Source: Cycas panzhihuaensis
Taxonomy: Eukaryota; Cycadophyta
NCBI GenBank assembly: GCA_023213395.1
Contig: CM041465.1
Location: forward strand, 42,291,741 to 42,355,740
Direction: 5' to 3'
DNA: 64,000 nt
Of this stretch, positions 1 to 11,225 are shown in pieces. The number at the start of each line of letters is the position of its first letter. The first letter of the stretch is position 1. Under the pieces are notes generated by a model. It did no database searches and was not told the DNA's origin. It worked only from the letters and a program-made list of their open reading frames with translations. A program made the position numbers and the translations under genes.

Positions 1-644
1 TGTCCTCTGGATCTTATATTTAATCTAGTCACAAAAGCATCTTTGAATTCAGTTGTATCTTCATATATTTTATTTTGTTGCTCCTATCTCAACAGCAACC
101 TAGCTAGCTCATCAAGAGTCATCCCTTCAATCTGATCATTGTTTGTTATTGTATTGATAGTCACATCAATTGACTTTGGCAATTTTCCTACCATTATCTC
201 CACTAATTCTTATTTTGTAATAGTTGCCCATGCACTTAATAGGTCATTTCTGACTGTGATAACTTTATGAATAAATTCAAATACTGTTTCTGTTTCTTTC
301 ATATGTAATTTGAACAACTCTTCTTTAAGAGTTATAATTTTGGCTCTATTCTTCTGAGCAAACAAGTTCTCAAACAATTTCCAAATTTCAAAACAAGAAT
401 TTAGTTTATCAATATAAACCAGAAGATGATCAAAAACAAACATTTTTAGTATTATCACCGCAAAGTTGTTTCTTTCCTCCCAACTGTTCAGGGCATCACC
501 AGTAGTTTCAGGCTTTTTTTCTATTCCATTTGTTAAATTCTGCGTATTTTTGGCTTGCAGAAGTGTTTTTTTTATCTTCCAAATATGGTAATTGGAATCA
601 GTCAATTTGTCTTGATCTCCTAAGGCCAAAATAGATGAAGCCAT
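1..644 (-). pseudogene. Copia gag (element A), partial
   Basis: Retrotransposon capsid (Gag) fragment of the plant UBN2-type Copia class, which would assemble the virus-like particle in the cytoplasm. The start ATG is at 644. Residues 1-144 run open to 210 and contain typical gag sequence (DSNYHIWKIKKTLL near residue 20 and a W-x-x-W-like core). A frameshift or stop occurs near 209, after which the same protein continues in another frame to position 1 (it contains MTLDELARLLLR). The zinc knuckle, protease and pol would lie left of the window. The break makes this copy non-functional as seen. Identification as Copia gag rests on pattern similarity and on the adjacent LTR and PBS. Confidence 0.75.
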
Positions 645-1364
645 TTTCCTTCAACAAAGTCTGAGATGACAGTGAAAGGCCATACAGTTGTATGAATTTC
701 CATACAGATACAAAGTTGTATAAATGGGGACAAAGAGTACCTCAAATTGAAGTACTAATCGAGAGGAACCTGAATGTGAAATTCTTTTTCAGAGATCACT
801 TTTTGTTTAAGAGAAAACTAGGTCAAAATCTTTGTAGGGGCATCAAGGGTTTTTCACAAAAAAGCTTCAAACTAAAAAATCTTCAAATAAAATTCCTCAA
901 GACTGGATTCAATCTCAAGTCGAATTTCACTTTTAGAGAGTTTATGAACAATTTTTGAGAGAAATTTGAGAAAAAATAGAGTACATTTTAGACTTCTCTC
1001 CAAACTTGCACGCCGGGTAAAACGCGTAAAAGGGCCTAAAAACAACCTCTTATCGATTTGTGGCAAAAGAGAAAGTTGACGAGGATGATGAGATCTCTCT
1101 ACTGGCCAAATTTCGTCAGAAATTGTGCACTTTGAATTTTGCACGTTCGTACAACCATACAAATATGTACTGTCCGTATGATTCCTCTTGTTTGTCTTCA
1201 GCACCTTTGCTTCACTTGATCAATTTGATAACTTGCTTCGATCGTCAATTTGCTTGCTAATAGAGCCAATCAATATTTCAGTTTCAGGCAAAAAATTGCC
1301 TTCCCCCACAAAAAAAAAAAAAAAACTCTCTCTCAACCAGGCATGAGAGCCTACTTTGATACCA

Positions 1365-1549
1365 TGTAGAAATCTTCAAATAAATGAATGAGATAAAACT
1401 CACTTGTATTATTATGGGAGGGAATACCTCCTTAAATATACATAAGAGAATGTAACCAAAACATGTACAGATGACACGTCAAACAAGTGTTCAAATAACA
1501 TAAAAAGGGGTTATAACATTCCCCTATGATAAAACATTACATTCTAACA
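1365..1549 (-). repeat. 5' LTR of element A (185 bp)
   Basis: Read on the minus strand it starts TGTTAGAATGTAATG and ends GATTTCTACA, so it has TG...CA termini. It is immediately followed by the PBS (TGGTATCA, 1364-1357). A TATA-like TATATTTAAG lies near 1430-1440 on the minus strand. The first bases resemble those of the 3' LTR of B at 3959, including the shared TAATGTTTTATC. Sequence to its right is the open B integrase, which defines the outer edge. Confidence 0.85.
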
Positions 1550-3951
1550 AAGTTTTTGATCGCTTCAAAGAATTTAAAGCAAACGTTGAGTTAGAAAGTA
1601 ATAACAAAATCATATGTATTTGATCTAATGGCAGAGGCGAATACATGTGAAAAGAATCTCTTCACTTCTACAAAATCCATGGAATACATAGACAGGTAAC
1701 TACACCTTATTCACCTTAGTCAAACGGTGTAGCAAAACGGATGAACAAGACAATACTGGAGATGGATCGATGTCTGATTCAAGACAGACAGGTCACCAAA
1801 ACGTATTGGGCAAAAGCTGTCAATACTACAGTATATATAATAAACATGAGTCCAACACACGCTCTGCACCAAGTCACACTAGAGGAAGGTTGGACTAGAC
1901 AAAAGCATGATGTAAGTAATTTAAAAGTCTTTGGTTTCAAAGCATATGTCCATATTCCAAATAAAAAAAGGACTAAGCTTGACAACAAAAGCATAGAATG
2001 TATAATGGTAGACTATAGCATCAAATCAAAAACCTACAAGTGCATAGATCCTAAAACCAATAGGATGTATGTCAACAGGGATGTTGTGTTTAATGAAAGT
2101 TTTGAGAACAAACAAGGAAAATGTCAAGAAATTGAAACTATAACAAAAATTGTGGCTAAGCATGTGCCAACATCTTCAAATGAAGGCTCTGAAATCACCA
2201 CAGAAAATATTGATTCAAATAGTGAAACTTCTATTGTCAGATCTCCAAAGAGTAGAAAGGACAATGCTTGTATTCCTGAAGAAGAAGGGCAAAGAATCAT
2301 GCTAGAACAACATGCCACAAAAAGGATGCCAAAATGATACCTTAAAACTATTAAAGAAACAAAGGGGGATGTTTTCGAACATCGAACAAGATCTCAAAAA
2401 CATCAAGCATTGTTATGCTCAATTGAACCCACTAGCTATGAAAAAGCCAACCAACATTCAGAATGGAGAACAGTTATAAATGCTGAAATCTTTGCAATCA
2501 CTAAAAATGAAACTTGGGAACTAGTCAAACCCCCTATAAATAAACCCATTGTGAACTGCAAATGGATATGCAAGGTAAAAGAAAGTCCAATGGAGAGATT
2601 GAAAAGTACAAAGCAAGACTGGTTGCCAAAATGATACACTCAAACTGTAGGTATAGATTATAAGGAAACATTCTCACCAGTGGCTAAGCTAAACACTGTA
2701 AGAGCAATGATTGTACTAACTGCATAACAAAATTGGAAAATATTTTAGCTTGATGTAAAAAGTGTCTTCTTAAATGGAGATCTAAAAGAAGAGGTATATA
2801 TGTATCAACTCGAAGGATACTTCAAGTCAATACAAGAAAATTTGGTGTGCAAGCTGAAAAAAACCCTGTATGGACTTAAACAGGCCCCTAGAGCATGGTA
2901 TGCCAAGCTAGATTAGTACCTTATTCACAACAACTTTCATAGGTGTGAATCATATCCAAGTTTATATGTAAAGTTCAATAAGGGACAAATAACAATTATA
3001 GTAGTGTATGTAGATGACATACTACTTACAGGGAACGATGTTGACTCAATTGCATTCATCAAAAGTTAGTCAGAAAAAAATTTTGAGATGATTGATCTTG
3101 GAGTACTGCATTACTATCTTGGAATTGAAGTAACACACTTAAAAGACCCCATTATTCTATCTCAATCAAAGTACATCAGAAATGTACTTAGAAAATACAT
3201 GGAAGATTATAATAGTTGTGCCACACCTATGGAAATAGGTTGTATACTCAATCCTAATGCAGGACAAATGGTAAATACAACCACATATAGACAACTAGTT
3301 GGAAGTCTAAAATATCTTATTGCTACCAGACCAAACATTGCTCTTTCAGGCAGGGTGGTCTCTAGATTTATGCAGGAACAAAAAGTATCACATTGGAATA
3401 TAACAAAACAAACACTCAAATATTTAAAAGAGACTATAAATCTTGGATTAAGTTATACACAAAACAATGTTGTGTAGCTAACAGGTTACAGTGACTCGGA
3501 CTAGGTACGAGACAAAACAAAAAAAAAATCCACGACAGGATATTGTTTCTCTTTAGAAGTAGTAACAATTTCCTAGAGCAGTAAAAAACATCCCACTATT
3601 GCTTTGACTTCTACAGAAGCTAAATACAAATCAGTTGTCTATGCAACCTGCAAAGCAATTTAGATCAGACAATTGTTGAAGGACTTGGGATAAGAACAAA
3701 AGCTACCAACCATATTGTCTTGTAACAATCAAAGTGTAATCAAGATGACCAAAAATCTTGTTTTCCATGCAAGGACAAAGCACATAGAGGTTCATCATCA
3801 TTTCGTAAGGGAGAAAGTTCAAAGTAAGGAGATTGAACTTTTACATTGTGCATCAAAAGAGCAAGCAACAAACATATTTACAAAGCCATTGAACAAAGGC
3901 ATATTTCAATTCTTCAAAGATAAATTAGGAATAAAGGAGATAAAACATTAA
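1550..3951 (+). pseudogene. Copia pol: integrase, RT and RNase H (element B)
   Basis: Remnant of the Copia polyprotein. Order: integrase core end (FKEFKANVELE near 1570, then SNGVAKRMNKTILEM near 1722-1766); the integrase C-terminal conserved block (KVFGFKAYVHIPNK near 1925-1965 and MYVNRDVVFNESF near 2067-2105); RT from about 2450, with the YVDD catalytic motif at 3007-3018 and FEMIDLGVLHYYLGIEV near 3080-3130; RNase H ending with NQSVIKMTKNLVFHARTKHI at about 3726-3785. Many in-frame stops interrupt it (for example near 1660, 2335, 2634, 3068 and 3477), so it is a dead copy. The order integrase before RT is diagnostic of Ty1/Copia rather than Ty3. Confidence 0.9.
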
Positions 3952-3958
3952 GAGAGGG

Positions 3959-4147
3959 TGTTAACAATAATGTTTTATCCAAGTCTTATATCACTATTAT
4001 AAGGTTATGTGCCATAAACCCCCTTCTGTACTCTTGTGACAAGTGGCATTCATGCGTCAAACAATTTCCAAGATTCTTATATGTTGTACTCTATTTATGG
4101 AGGGCTCTCCCTCATTAATATCAATTAATCATTTTAGAGTTTCTACA
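3959..4147 (+). repeat. 3' LTR of element B (189 bp)
   Basis: Starts TGTTAACAATAATG directly after the purine tract taagagaggg and ends TTTCTACA, matching the ends of the A LTR. The sequence on the right (4148 onward) belongs to an unrelated Ty3 gag, which fixes the boundary. The left LTR and TSD of B lie outside the window. Confidence 0.8.
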
Positions 4148-5270
4148 GATTCATTTTCTTTTATCATTACTCTACACACTTTTTTTGCCTATAAGTTTTT
4201 AATCTCTTCATGTAGCATCTTTAACACGTTATCCTAAGTACCCAATTCTTCTAAGTCCAACTCCTCCTCAATTATGATAGCTAGCTCCTTTGTTTTTGCA
4301 AATGATTTGTTTAGCCATTGTTTTAATGCACTTCTTAGTGTAGGTTGTAATTCGTTCACAAAACATTTTCAATAAGAAGTCAAGAAACTTCTCTCCACTT
4401 GTGATAATCACAGCAATAACGGACATACGACTTGAATAATCTAGCACTAATTCTCTTGGTCATTGTTTAAGATTTCCTAATGCTTGTATAGCAGCCTCCT
4501 TGCTTCATAACTTTTGAAAACTCTCTTTGGAATCCATTGGATATTTGTTGCCAAGTTCTATTTTATGCATCCAACTCATTATACCACACCAATGGTACTC
4601 CCCTCAATGTACAAATAAATCTACCCTAACTATCTTTCTCATCCGTGACCCCTCTCACTTCAATCATATTTTTAAATAGATACAAATTCTCAATAGCATT
4701 TGTGGTTCCATCAAATGTCAAATGATTAAAAGCACTTCCGTTCTGATACCCTGAAGACACCAACCTGGGAGGTGCCTTTAGTACTAGTATTCCTCTTCCT
4801 ACTATATTAACCCTTGGGGACAACCCTTCCCTCAATGTTGTCTCTTTCTCCTCCTTAAATAATGGGTTTCTCTTAGGGACTTTCACTTGAATTATTCCCT
4901 CTACCCCTAGTATTTGTATTGCTAGACATATCTTTGTCATAAATGAACTGCCTATTAGTTTAGGTGGTCAATTAAATAGTTTTCTAGTGAAATAATTCTC
5001 CCAACATGCCTCTAGACCTTGTTCTACCTTTTCTTCGTCACTGCTCGTGCTCTTTGGCCTTTCTTCCAAGTCAAATTCTTCACTTCTCATCAGAATATCC
5101 TCTCAATCAAATACATTGGGCATAGTTTCTATTACTGTAGTGCCTCCTCCACTTACGATTGTTTGGGGTATTATTAACCCACTTCCTTCTCATATTTCAA
5201 CAAACTTCCCCTTAGTCCTTCCTCTACGCAGTGTGCCCCTCTTATGCACCCACCTTACTTTTCTTTCTTA
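4148..5270 (-). pseudogene. Ty3/gypsy-type gag relic
   Basis: Minus-strand remnant of a Ty3-type Gag (Retrotrans_gag class). An open piece at 4626-4940 carries LTFDGTTNAIENLYLFKN, matching the usual F-x-G-x-x-x-x-W/Y-L start of the domain. Directly downstream in a shifted frame is RFICTLRGVPLVWYNELDA (4563-4620), the classic L-x-G-x-A/P-x-x-W-Y core. Further on is LQPTLRSALKQWLNKSFA near 4290-4360. Several stops and frameshifts show it is dead. Its C-terminal part is cut off at 4148 by the 3' LTR of element B. The protein N-terminal of the gag domain (about 4940-5270) is low-complexity and poorly defined. This is the only Ty3 coding trace in the window. Confidence 0.65.
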
Positions 5271-6799
5271 CTGAACATATTGCCCTCTGACAACTTTATT
5301 CCGATACTCCACCACTCGAAGGCTTCTTAGGTGGCATTAGAAGGTCCCTTGGCTGTTGTGGTTTAGTTAAAAATTACCATCACAATGACAACCAGGGCCT
5401 TCTAATCTTTTAACATGCACTCTCACTTGCATCTGAGTTCTCATGTCCTTCTCTACTTAAAGGATTTAGCAATGAAACCAATGTTAACTACTCAGCACAC
5501 CACCATACCAAAACTACCCAATAATGTAGCCATCTCATGTCCTTCTTACCGCTTAGTGTTAGTTGCACTTACAACATATATAGTAACTTTGCCACATTAA
5601 CCACATATGCAACATATTCAATCACAACACAAACAACCAATCATCAATCACATAGAATACACAAGATTTTCCCCGTAAGTCGTACATTTTGTTATTCAAC
5701 ACTAGATACAATCACTTTCTCATTACAATGGATGCTTTGTCTCACTCTCACCCTTGAGAATATATCATATGACTTAATTGGTCCACTCTCACCCTTGAGA
5801 ACATGCCATATAATTCACTAGCTTGGCTCTCATTGTTAAACCAACATGAGAAATGACTTATTTATACCCTTTTACATAGCCAACAACCCAAAAGGGTGCA
5901 ACTTTACAACATATCTTTTGACCTTTCATTACACAAGACCCTAATTAATGATAATCAAGTGCCTCTTCATACATCTATACGATTGTACGATCCACCTTTG
6001 TCTTCAACACAAAATTATTCTAATGATTTCTAAGACTATTCTGCGTATTTTTATGATCGTTGTGATCACTTTTGGTCGTTTCTAGCGTGTTTAAGTCGTT
6101 CTTGATCATTTCAAATGCCAAATCTTCTGTCAACACTCCAAATCCCTATCTCTTTGCTTGCCATGTATCATCGCTTTGTTCACAAGCAATAGTTGGCCAT
6201 ATCAACTTTACCACCATTCATTTGGCTCATACGAATGTCCGTACTCATCTAGCACTTCCTCATCTCTTGGGATCACTCTACCCACTAGTGTTGTGGGTTA
6301 TGTGTTTATCTATTTTTGTAGTTCAATCTTACTAAATGATGTCTCCTAAAAGGATAGCCTCTTGTACTCACTCCCCTCACCCTTTTCCTAATTGACCAAC
6401 GTTTTTCCAAAAATGGTGTGGATCATGATTTCACTTGATAACAAATGGTAACAAAAATAGTGGGTTCAAATAGGTGCATGTTTTCTTCATTACAATTGTT
6501 AACAACAATTGACAGGTGATGCAACTAGACATCCATATAAGAAGAGAAACAAAATAGATACAAGAATAGTCTTCCTAAACAAAATAGATACAAGAATAGC
6601 CTTTTTTGTAAAATTAAGTTCCAAGAAAGGAACTACGCCAAAGATCCCCTACAACAACAAATGAAAATGCCACAAAATTGGATATAGAATGAATAAACAA
6701 GAGCTCAATGGATCAAGCCAATCCGTGAGCACATAACCACTAGGAAAAGGGTGTCAAAAAACAATGATTTTTTAGTCTTATTAAAATCAAAGAAACAAA
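5271..6799. other. No gene seen; AT-rich, possible Ty3 leader or LTR
   Basis: No coding similarity on either strand. A TATA-like GGGTATAAATAAG on the minus strand (about 5848-5870) and a short direct repeat of cactctcacccttgagaa (about 5745 and 5785) would fit a degenerate LTR upstream of the Ty3 gag. I could find no matching second LTR or PBS, so this stays an inference. The short ORFs here show no family features. Confidence 0.3.
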
Positions 6800-7002
6800 T
6801 GCACTCACAATGAATAAAATAATTTGCCTTATCATTACATGAAGAGAGACATGCATATATACATCATTGTGTTGTGCATGTATGACAATTGTCCATCATG
6901 CATGACTTAATAAAAAGCTACCTAGAGTTCATTGAGATGAACTTCATAAATGTCTAAAGATATAGGCATAAATTTACAATTGGAATGAACATTATTTTTA
7001 CA
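6800..7002 (-). repeat. LTR of a fourth Copia family (about 203 bp)
   Basis: On the minus strand it starts TGTAAAAATAATG just after a purine-rich ATGGTGGG and ends GTGAGTGCA. The same sequence recurs, diverged, at 18791-18996; both contain the stretch gaataaaataatt and catgcatgactt. It lies directly downstream (minus sense) of a Copia RNase H fragment, so it is best read as a 3' LTR. No second LTR is adjacent. Confidence 0.7.
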
Positions 7003-7009
7003 CCCACCA

Positions 7010-7400
7010 TAATATTTATTCTATTTTGGATTTGACCCTAATTAGTTCTCTAAAGAATTAAAACTTTCAGTAAAAACATCTACATGTTCTTTTTCGCCGG
7101 GACAATAGATCAACTCAATTTCTTTGTTCTATATTTTCTCCCTAATGAAGTGATGATGAACTTCAATGTGTTTAGTTGGAGCATGAAAGATGAGGTTCTT
7201 TGCTAACTTGATCACACTTTGATCATCACAATAGATCATGTTGGGATAATGCTGCGTTTGACTCCGATCTTCCAATATTCTTCTTAGCCAGATTGTTTCA
7301 CAAGTGACACCCATAGTAACCTTGTATTCTACTTATATAAATGAGAGAGCAATTGATAGTTGCATTTTGCTACCCCAAAAGACTATCCCAGATCCAAGGT
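7010..7400 (-). pseudogene. Copia RNase H C-terminal fragment
   Basis: About 110 residues of the RNase H end of a Copia polyprotein on the minus strand. Visible blocks are CETIWLRRILEDR, DDQSVIKLAKNLIFHAPTKH and EVHHHFIREK, all characteristic of the domain's C-terminal part. A stop interrupts it near 7128 and the frame then continues with KEIELIYCPGEKEHVDVF. Upstream, the sequence loses similarity beyond about 7400, so the rest of the element has been lost. It precedes the LTR at 6800-7002. Confidence 0.75.
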
Positions 7401-8949
7401 ATTTTTCCGATTTTGGGCCTCCTACCCTCAATCTAAGAATATCAGGCACAATTCCTCTCTCTCTCTCATTAGACATGCATAAGTTGTTTGTCATTTGTTT
7501 TACATTGCATTTAATTGTGTCTACATTTGCTTGTCATTTTACCTTATGTCACATTTTGATTGAGCATTTATTTGTGTTTGTCTATGTATATTGTATCCCC
7601 CACATGCCAACAATGGAAATGAGATATGTATTCTATAACAACTCATGTTATGGAGGTGCAACTTTGGAGGCTAAGTCAACATTCATGACAATCACTACGA
7701 TACATATCTTCTATGATGACTTCTTCATTGCACTCTCTTTTGACTCCTTTGAGTGACCATCTCACATTGACACAAGCACATACTCCTCTGAGTTAGCTTA
7801 CATGGATTAAACACGAGTTAATGACCCCTCTTAATTAGTTATCATATGAGTTAAACATGAGTCAGTGCCCCTTTAAGCAATTTGTTTTGGTCAACATAAG
7901 TATTTTTATCATTTTTCGCTCACATTATGCTTCTTTTACATTTTTTGCCTTTATTTTGAATGCAATTGATTGTTCTACCTAATCCATTGCATAGATCTCC
8001 TTGAAAACATATGAAACAAGTGGTCATGGCTTAAAAACAGACACCTTGTGAGGAAGTTACATCAATATTAAGCTTGTCTTTTCCCATTGGCTAGTTTCAT
8101 GACCCTTAAGGCCCACTTCACAATTAAAACCCTTAAAAATAGCACAATTCTTGCTCATTGGTTTTTAAAATTGAATTCAAGATAAATTTAGCAATTTATT
8201 CTCCCTACACCCTCTTCATTGCACTATAAATACACTCACAATCTTCCTTTTTATTTAGCAATCCTCATTGCTTGCTTGCTTATGCTCAAGCAAGGCTCTC
8301 CCTCACATATCATTTGATTGCAATTTTTGATCTATTTTCACCTCTAGCTAGAGGATTTACACATGCCTTGTATGTTGTTTTCACAATTTCAAAGATTACT
8401 CATTGGTTTACCCACAAATTTCAATATGTTTCAATCATATTATTGATTTTTGTCCATACAATAGGCTATACACTGCTAATAAGCAGTATCGCCATAGGTC
8501 TACTTCATCTAACTAGTGATATGTACCACAAGTAACACTACTATCGTACAATATCATACTGTAGGTTATATATTGATATCTTATAATATCATTGTAGCAT
8601 ATTGCTGGCCATACACTGTTATGTTGCGATATCATTGTTTCATACCATAGGTTATAAAGTGTGATCCAACAATATCCATTTCACAACACCATGAATTTGA
8701 CATTGTTTTAGCAATATACTTCTTACAACGTCACAGATGTTCTTTGTTGTTTCAGCAACACAATTGCAAGTACCACACTCTAGTTCGATGGTATTGGTTG
8801 AATTGGTTTGATCACCCTCTCTCATTTATTTGTTCGATTTTATTTCATTCTCACATCAATTGATTTTGCCTTATTATTCTCTCACACAAGATTGTCGTTT
8901 CTCACAATTATTTGCTTTGTCGCTTTGGAGGACTTATTAAGTGATTGTT
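7401..8949. other. No gene recognised
   Basis: AT-rich sequence with a few short frames, none with recognisable domains. A promoter-like arrangement (cattggctag near 8090 and ctataaata near 8224) could be a degenerate LTR or simply chance. Between 8458 and 8700 loose repeats of a tata/gatatcattgt-type motif occur. The right edge is the target site of element C (TSD aacta, 8950-8954). Confidence 0.4.
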
Positions 8950-8954
8950 AACTA

Positions 8955-9321
8955 TGTTGGAATAATGTACATTCCCATTTATATGTCCATTTAAGTTCAT
9001 TTCATGTCATTAGAATAATTGCTCACATGGAATATTCTATATGAGAATATTCTAGTGAGAGAAGATTCCTAGTCAAAGTTCTAGAAGTCAAAGATGCTCA
9101 ACTATTAATGAGGTAGTTTGAGCACACCAAAAATCATGGAGTTTGTTGAACCAACTCCTATGTTTAGACATAGTGTAAAACTATAAATATGTATTTGTAT
9201 CTTACATATTTTCTTAATGAGATTTGGAGAGTTGTGAGTCATTGTCGTATTGTCATCTCTTGTGCACTTTTTCACATGTGCTTTATGACATGTTTCCAAC
9301 TCATATCCTCTCATTCCAACA
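8955..9321 (+). repeat. 5' LTR of element C (367 bp)
   Basis: Begins TGTTGGAATAATG and ends CATTCCAACA, so the outer seven bases form an inverted repeat (TGTTGGA/TCCAACA). It is identical by eye to 13981-14347. It contains an internal palindromic stretch (ggaatattctatatgagaat around 9027-9050). The same short minus-strand ORF appears in both LTRs; it is a by-product, not a gene. Confidence 0.97.
9182..9189 (+). promoter_or_regulatory. TATA box of the element C LTR
   Basis: The sequence ctataaatatg inside the 5' LTR is a good plant TATA box. Transcription would start about 30 bp downstream, leaving an R-U5 of roughly 100 bp before the PBS. An identical copy lies in the 3' LTR at about 14208-14215. 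Function is inferred from position only. Confidence 0.6.
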
Positions 9322-9333
9322 TGGTATCAGAGC
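9322..9333 (+). other. Primer binding site (initiator tRNA-Met type)
   Basis: TGGTATCAGAGC starts on the base after the 5' LTR. It is the standard plant Copia PBS complementary to the 3' end of initiator tRNA-Met. The same site is seen in elements H, I and L in this window. Confidence 0.95.
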
Positions 9334-9749
9334 ATTAGGTTCTTGACATTTAATTTCTGCCATGTATGTGTGTTAGATTCTGTCTTAAGATGGCTGCCCT
9401 AGGTTCTTAACAGCTATATGCTGAATTCTAGTGCTAATTTTCTGCAATGTTTAGTACTAAATTCTGTCCATGTTTGTGTCTTGATTACATCCATGCACAA
9501 GTCCTGTGTTCTTGGATTGTGTGATGCCATGTCTGAGTGCTTGGTCCCGTCCAGAATTGACCTCACTCCTCTTATAAATACTGATCAGACTGTAATAGCT
9601 ATGTTCTTTATAGGCTGTTACTTGCTAATTGTTTGGTCTGTAAGGTCCATGGGACTTGATGTGAAAGCTGCCTGAAAGAAGTTTCTTATTGGATCTTGCA
9701 AATATATATATATAAATAAATAACAAATTATGGCTGTTCAGAGTTAGCC

Positions 9750-10215
9750 ACTAATCCTTGGAGCGCCACCCTTGTGTCCTTCACTCTCCGTCTGCCGTCT
9801 TTAATCACCATCTGCTAAAGTGTGGACAACCTCTGACTAGGGCGTCAACCTTCTGTCTGCAGTTGCTCATGGAGATGCCTCTGTTGCATCCTTCATCTTT
9901 CTCTGTTGAGGAACAGTTGCAGCCGCCAACTTGTAGAAGCCCCTCTGTTCGCCCAGCTGCCATTGTGGAGAGCCATCGGAGCAGACGCCAATAGGAGTCG
10001 TCGTTCGCCCTCTCTGCAACGCCGTCGCCACCTGCCACTGAAGACGAGCCGCCACCAATGGACGGGAGCTGTCAGCCGCCTGTTTGCCACCATCCCGATT
10101 GCCAGGTCGTCGCTGGAGCCACGCCGCCGCCGAACGGGAGCCGCCAACTGCCACGCCGCCTGCTCGCCATCAAACGGGAGCCGCCGGTTGACTCACAGAG
10201 TCGGTCGCCCCTGCG
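9750..10215. other. GC-rich segment inside element C
   Basis: An island rich in gccgcc, gccacc and cggagc in otherwise AT-rich DNA. Overlapping ORFs of 60-120 codons occur in several frames on both strands, as expected from codon bias in GC-rich DNA rather than from a gene. The plus frame starting at 9906 gives an Arg/Ser/Ala-rich 118-residue peptide with no recognisable domain. It could be a captured host fragment or the original leader of the element. I see no splice signals or start context that would favour a gene. Confidence 0.5.
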
Positions 10216-10429
10216 CAACCATATTTTTTTTATATTTGTTAATGTTAACAAATAAACATTAACATATATACATTGGCATATTCATTAGAATATACCAATT
10301 TTGATAAAATTTTTTATTAAAGTTCTTTTAATCTCTTATTTTATAAAGAATTTTAATCTTTTTTATCAATTGGGGTTATAATCCTCTTTTAAAATATAAT
10401 TGAGATTTTTTGAAAGAGATATTTTAAGT

Positions 10430-11225
10430 CATATAATTTTATATTATATCTCTTTTAAAAGATTCTGGTGGCATAAAGATGTCTTTAAGAGGATTGTTAA
10501 TATAGATCATCCTCCTTTTTAAAAAAAAAAAAAGGCATCTTTTGGCAAGATAAAAGTACTTTAAGAGGATTCTTAGCATGTACTATGTCCTCTTTTAAAA
10601 GTATTTTTGGCTCTATTGTAAAGCATATTTTAAGAAGATTTTTTAAATAATTTATCTTCTTTGAAATATGTTATAAAGGCGACATTTAAAGTACCTTAAG
10701 AGGCTTCTTTTAACACATTAAATCCTCTTTATAAGGTACATATTGGTGGCTCAAAAGAGCACTTGTGGCAAGCATATTAAGAGGATCTTTTATCCTCTTT
10801 CAAAGGCTGTTGTTGGTGGCATACAGATGCTTTAAGAGGATTATAAAGGCGGTTTATCCTCTTCTTATAAAAGCATCTTTTGGTGATATAAAAGAGCACT
10901 TTGGGCGAGATAAAATAGTACTTCAAGAGGATTTGTCTTATGCAATTCATCCTCTTTTAAAGGGTACTATTGGTGACATGTAAAAGAGTATTTCAAGAGG
11001 TTTTCAAAACTTTTTTTTCCTCTTTGAAATATATTTTGATGGCTTCATTTGAATGATACTTTAAAAAGGATCTTGTTAAGTATTTTATCCTTTTTGTAAA
11101 AAGTATCTATTAGTGGCACAAAAGAGCAAATCTTTGGCGGACATATAAAACAGTACCTAAGGAGGATTTTAAATACACTTTAATCCTCTTTTTCAAGGTA
11201 CAATTTTGGTGGCGTAAAATGATGT
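10430..11225 (+). repeat. Array of imperfect palindromes, first part
   Basis: About ten units of 60-95 bp. Each has a left arm like ttaagaggatt, 8-20 bases of AT-rich loop, a right arm like aatcctctttaa, and then a linker resembling ttggtggcataaaga. Left arms occur near 10484, 10561, 10628, 10695, 10776, 10831, 10922, 10992, 11060 and 11155. Some arms extend to about 15 bases (agtacctt...aaggtact). Arms vary between units but tend to keep pairing with each other, for example taagaagatt with atcttcttt at 10628. A transcript would fold into a chain of hairpins. Confidence 0.85.

Larger units (their letters stand above)
1..1549 (-). mobile_element. Copia element A, 5' portion (runs off left edge)
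   Basis: This is the 5' end of a minus-strand Ty1/Copia retrotransposon: a 185-bp 5' LTR (1365-1549), a PBS next to it (1357-1364, reading TGGTATCA on the minus strand), a leader of about 700 bp (645-1356) and the start of gag (1-644). The rest lies outside the window to the left. It sits inside the integrase region of element B: the B reading frame resumes at 1550 directly after the LTR edge. The short LTR is related to the 3' LTR of B, so both belong to one family and one copy jumped into the other. The leader holds no convincing gene; the short frames in it are not conserved. Confidence 0.85.
1550..4147 (+). mobile_element. Copia element B, 3' portion
   Basis: Plus-strand Copia relic holding the integrase, reverse transcriptase, RNase H, polypurine tract (taagagaggg, 3949-3958) and 3' LTR (3959-4147). 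Its gag, protease and 5' LTR would lie left of element A, beyond the window, because A is inserted into its integrase. At its right edge it truncates a Ty3-type gag (from 4148), so the order of insertion is Ty3 relic first, then B, then A. Confidence 0.85.

Noticed and set aside
5415-8535. Several plus-strand ORFs of 60-150 codons
   Set aside because: Hydrophobic or low-complexity translations of AT-rich DNA with no domain or splice context.
9105-9314. 69-codon minus ORF found twice (also 14131-14340)
   Set aside because: Both copies lie inside the identical LTRs of element C; duplication explains the conservation.
9322-9333. tRNA-Met-like sequence
   Set aside because: Only the 12 bases complementary to the tRNA 3' end are present; it is a primer binding site, not a tRNA gene.
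9867-10262. Overlapping ORFs of 65-118 codons on both strands
   Set aside because: They follow from GC-rich composition; no domain, no consistent frame preference.
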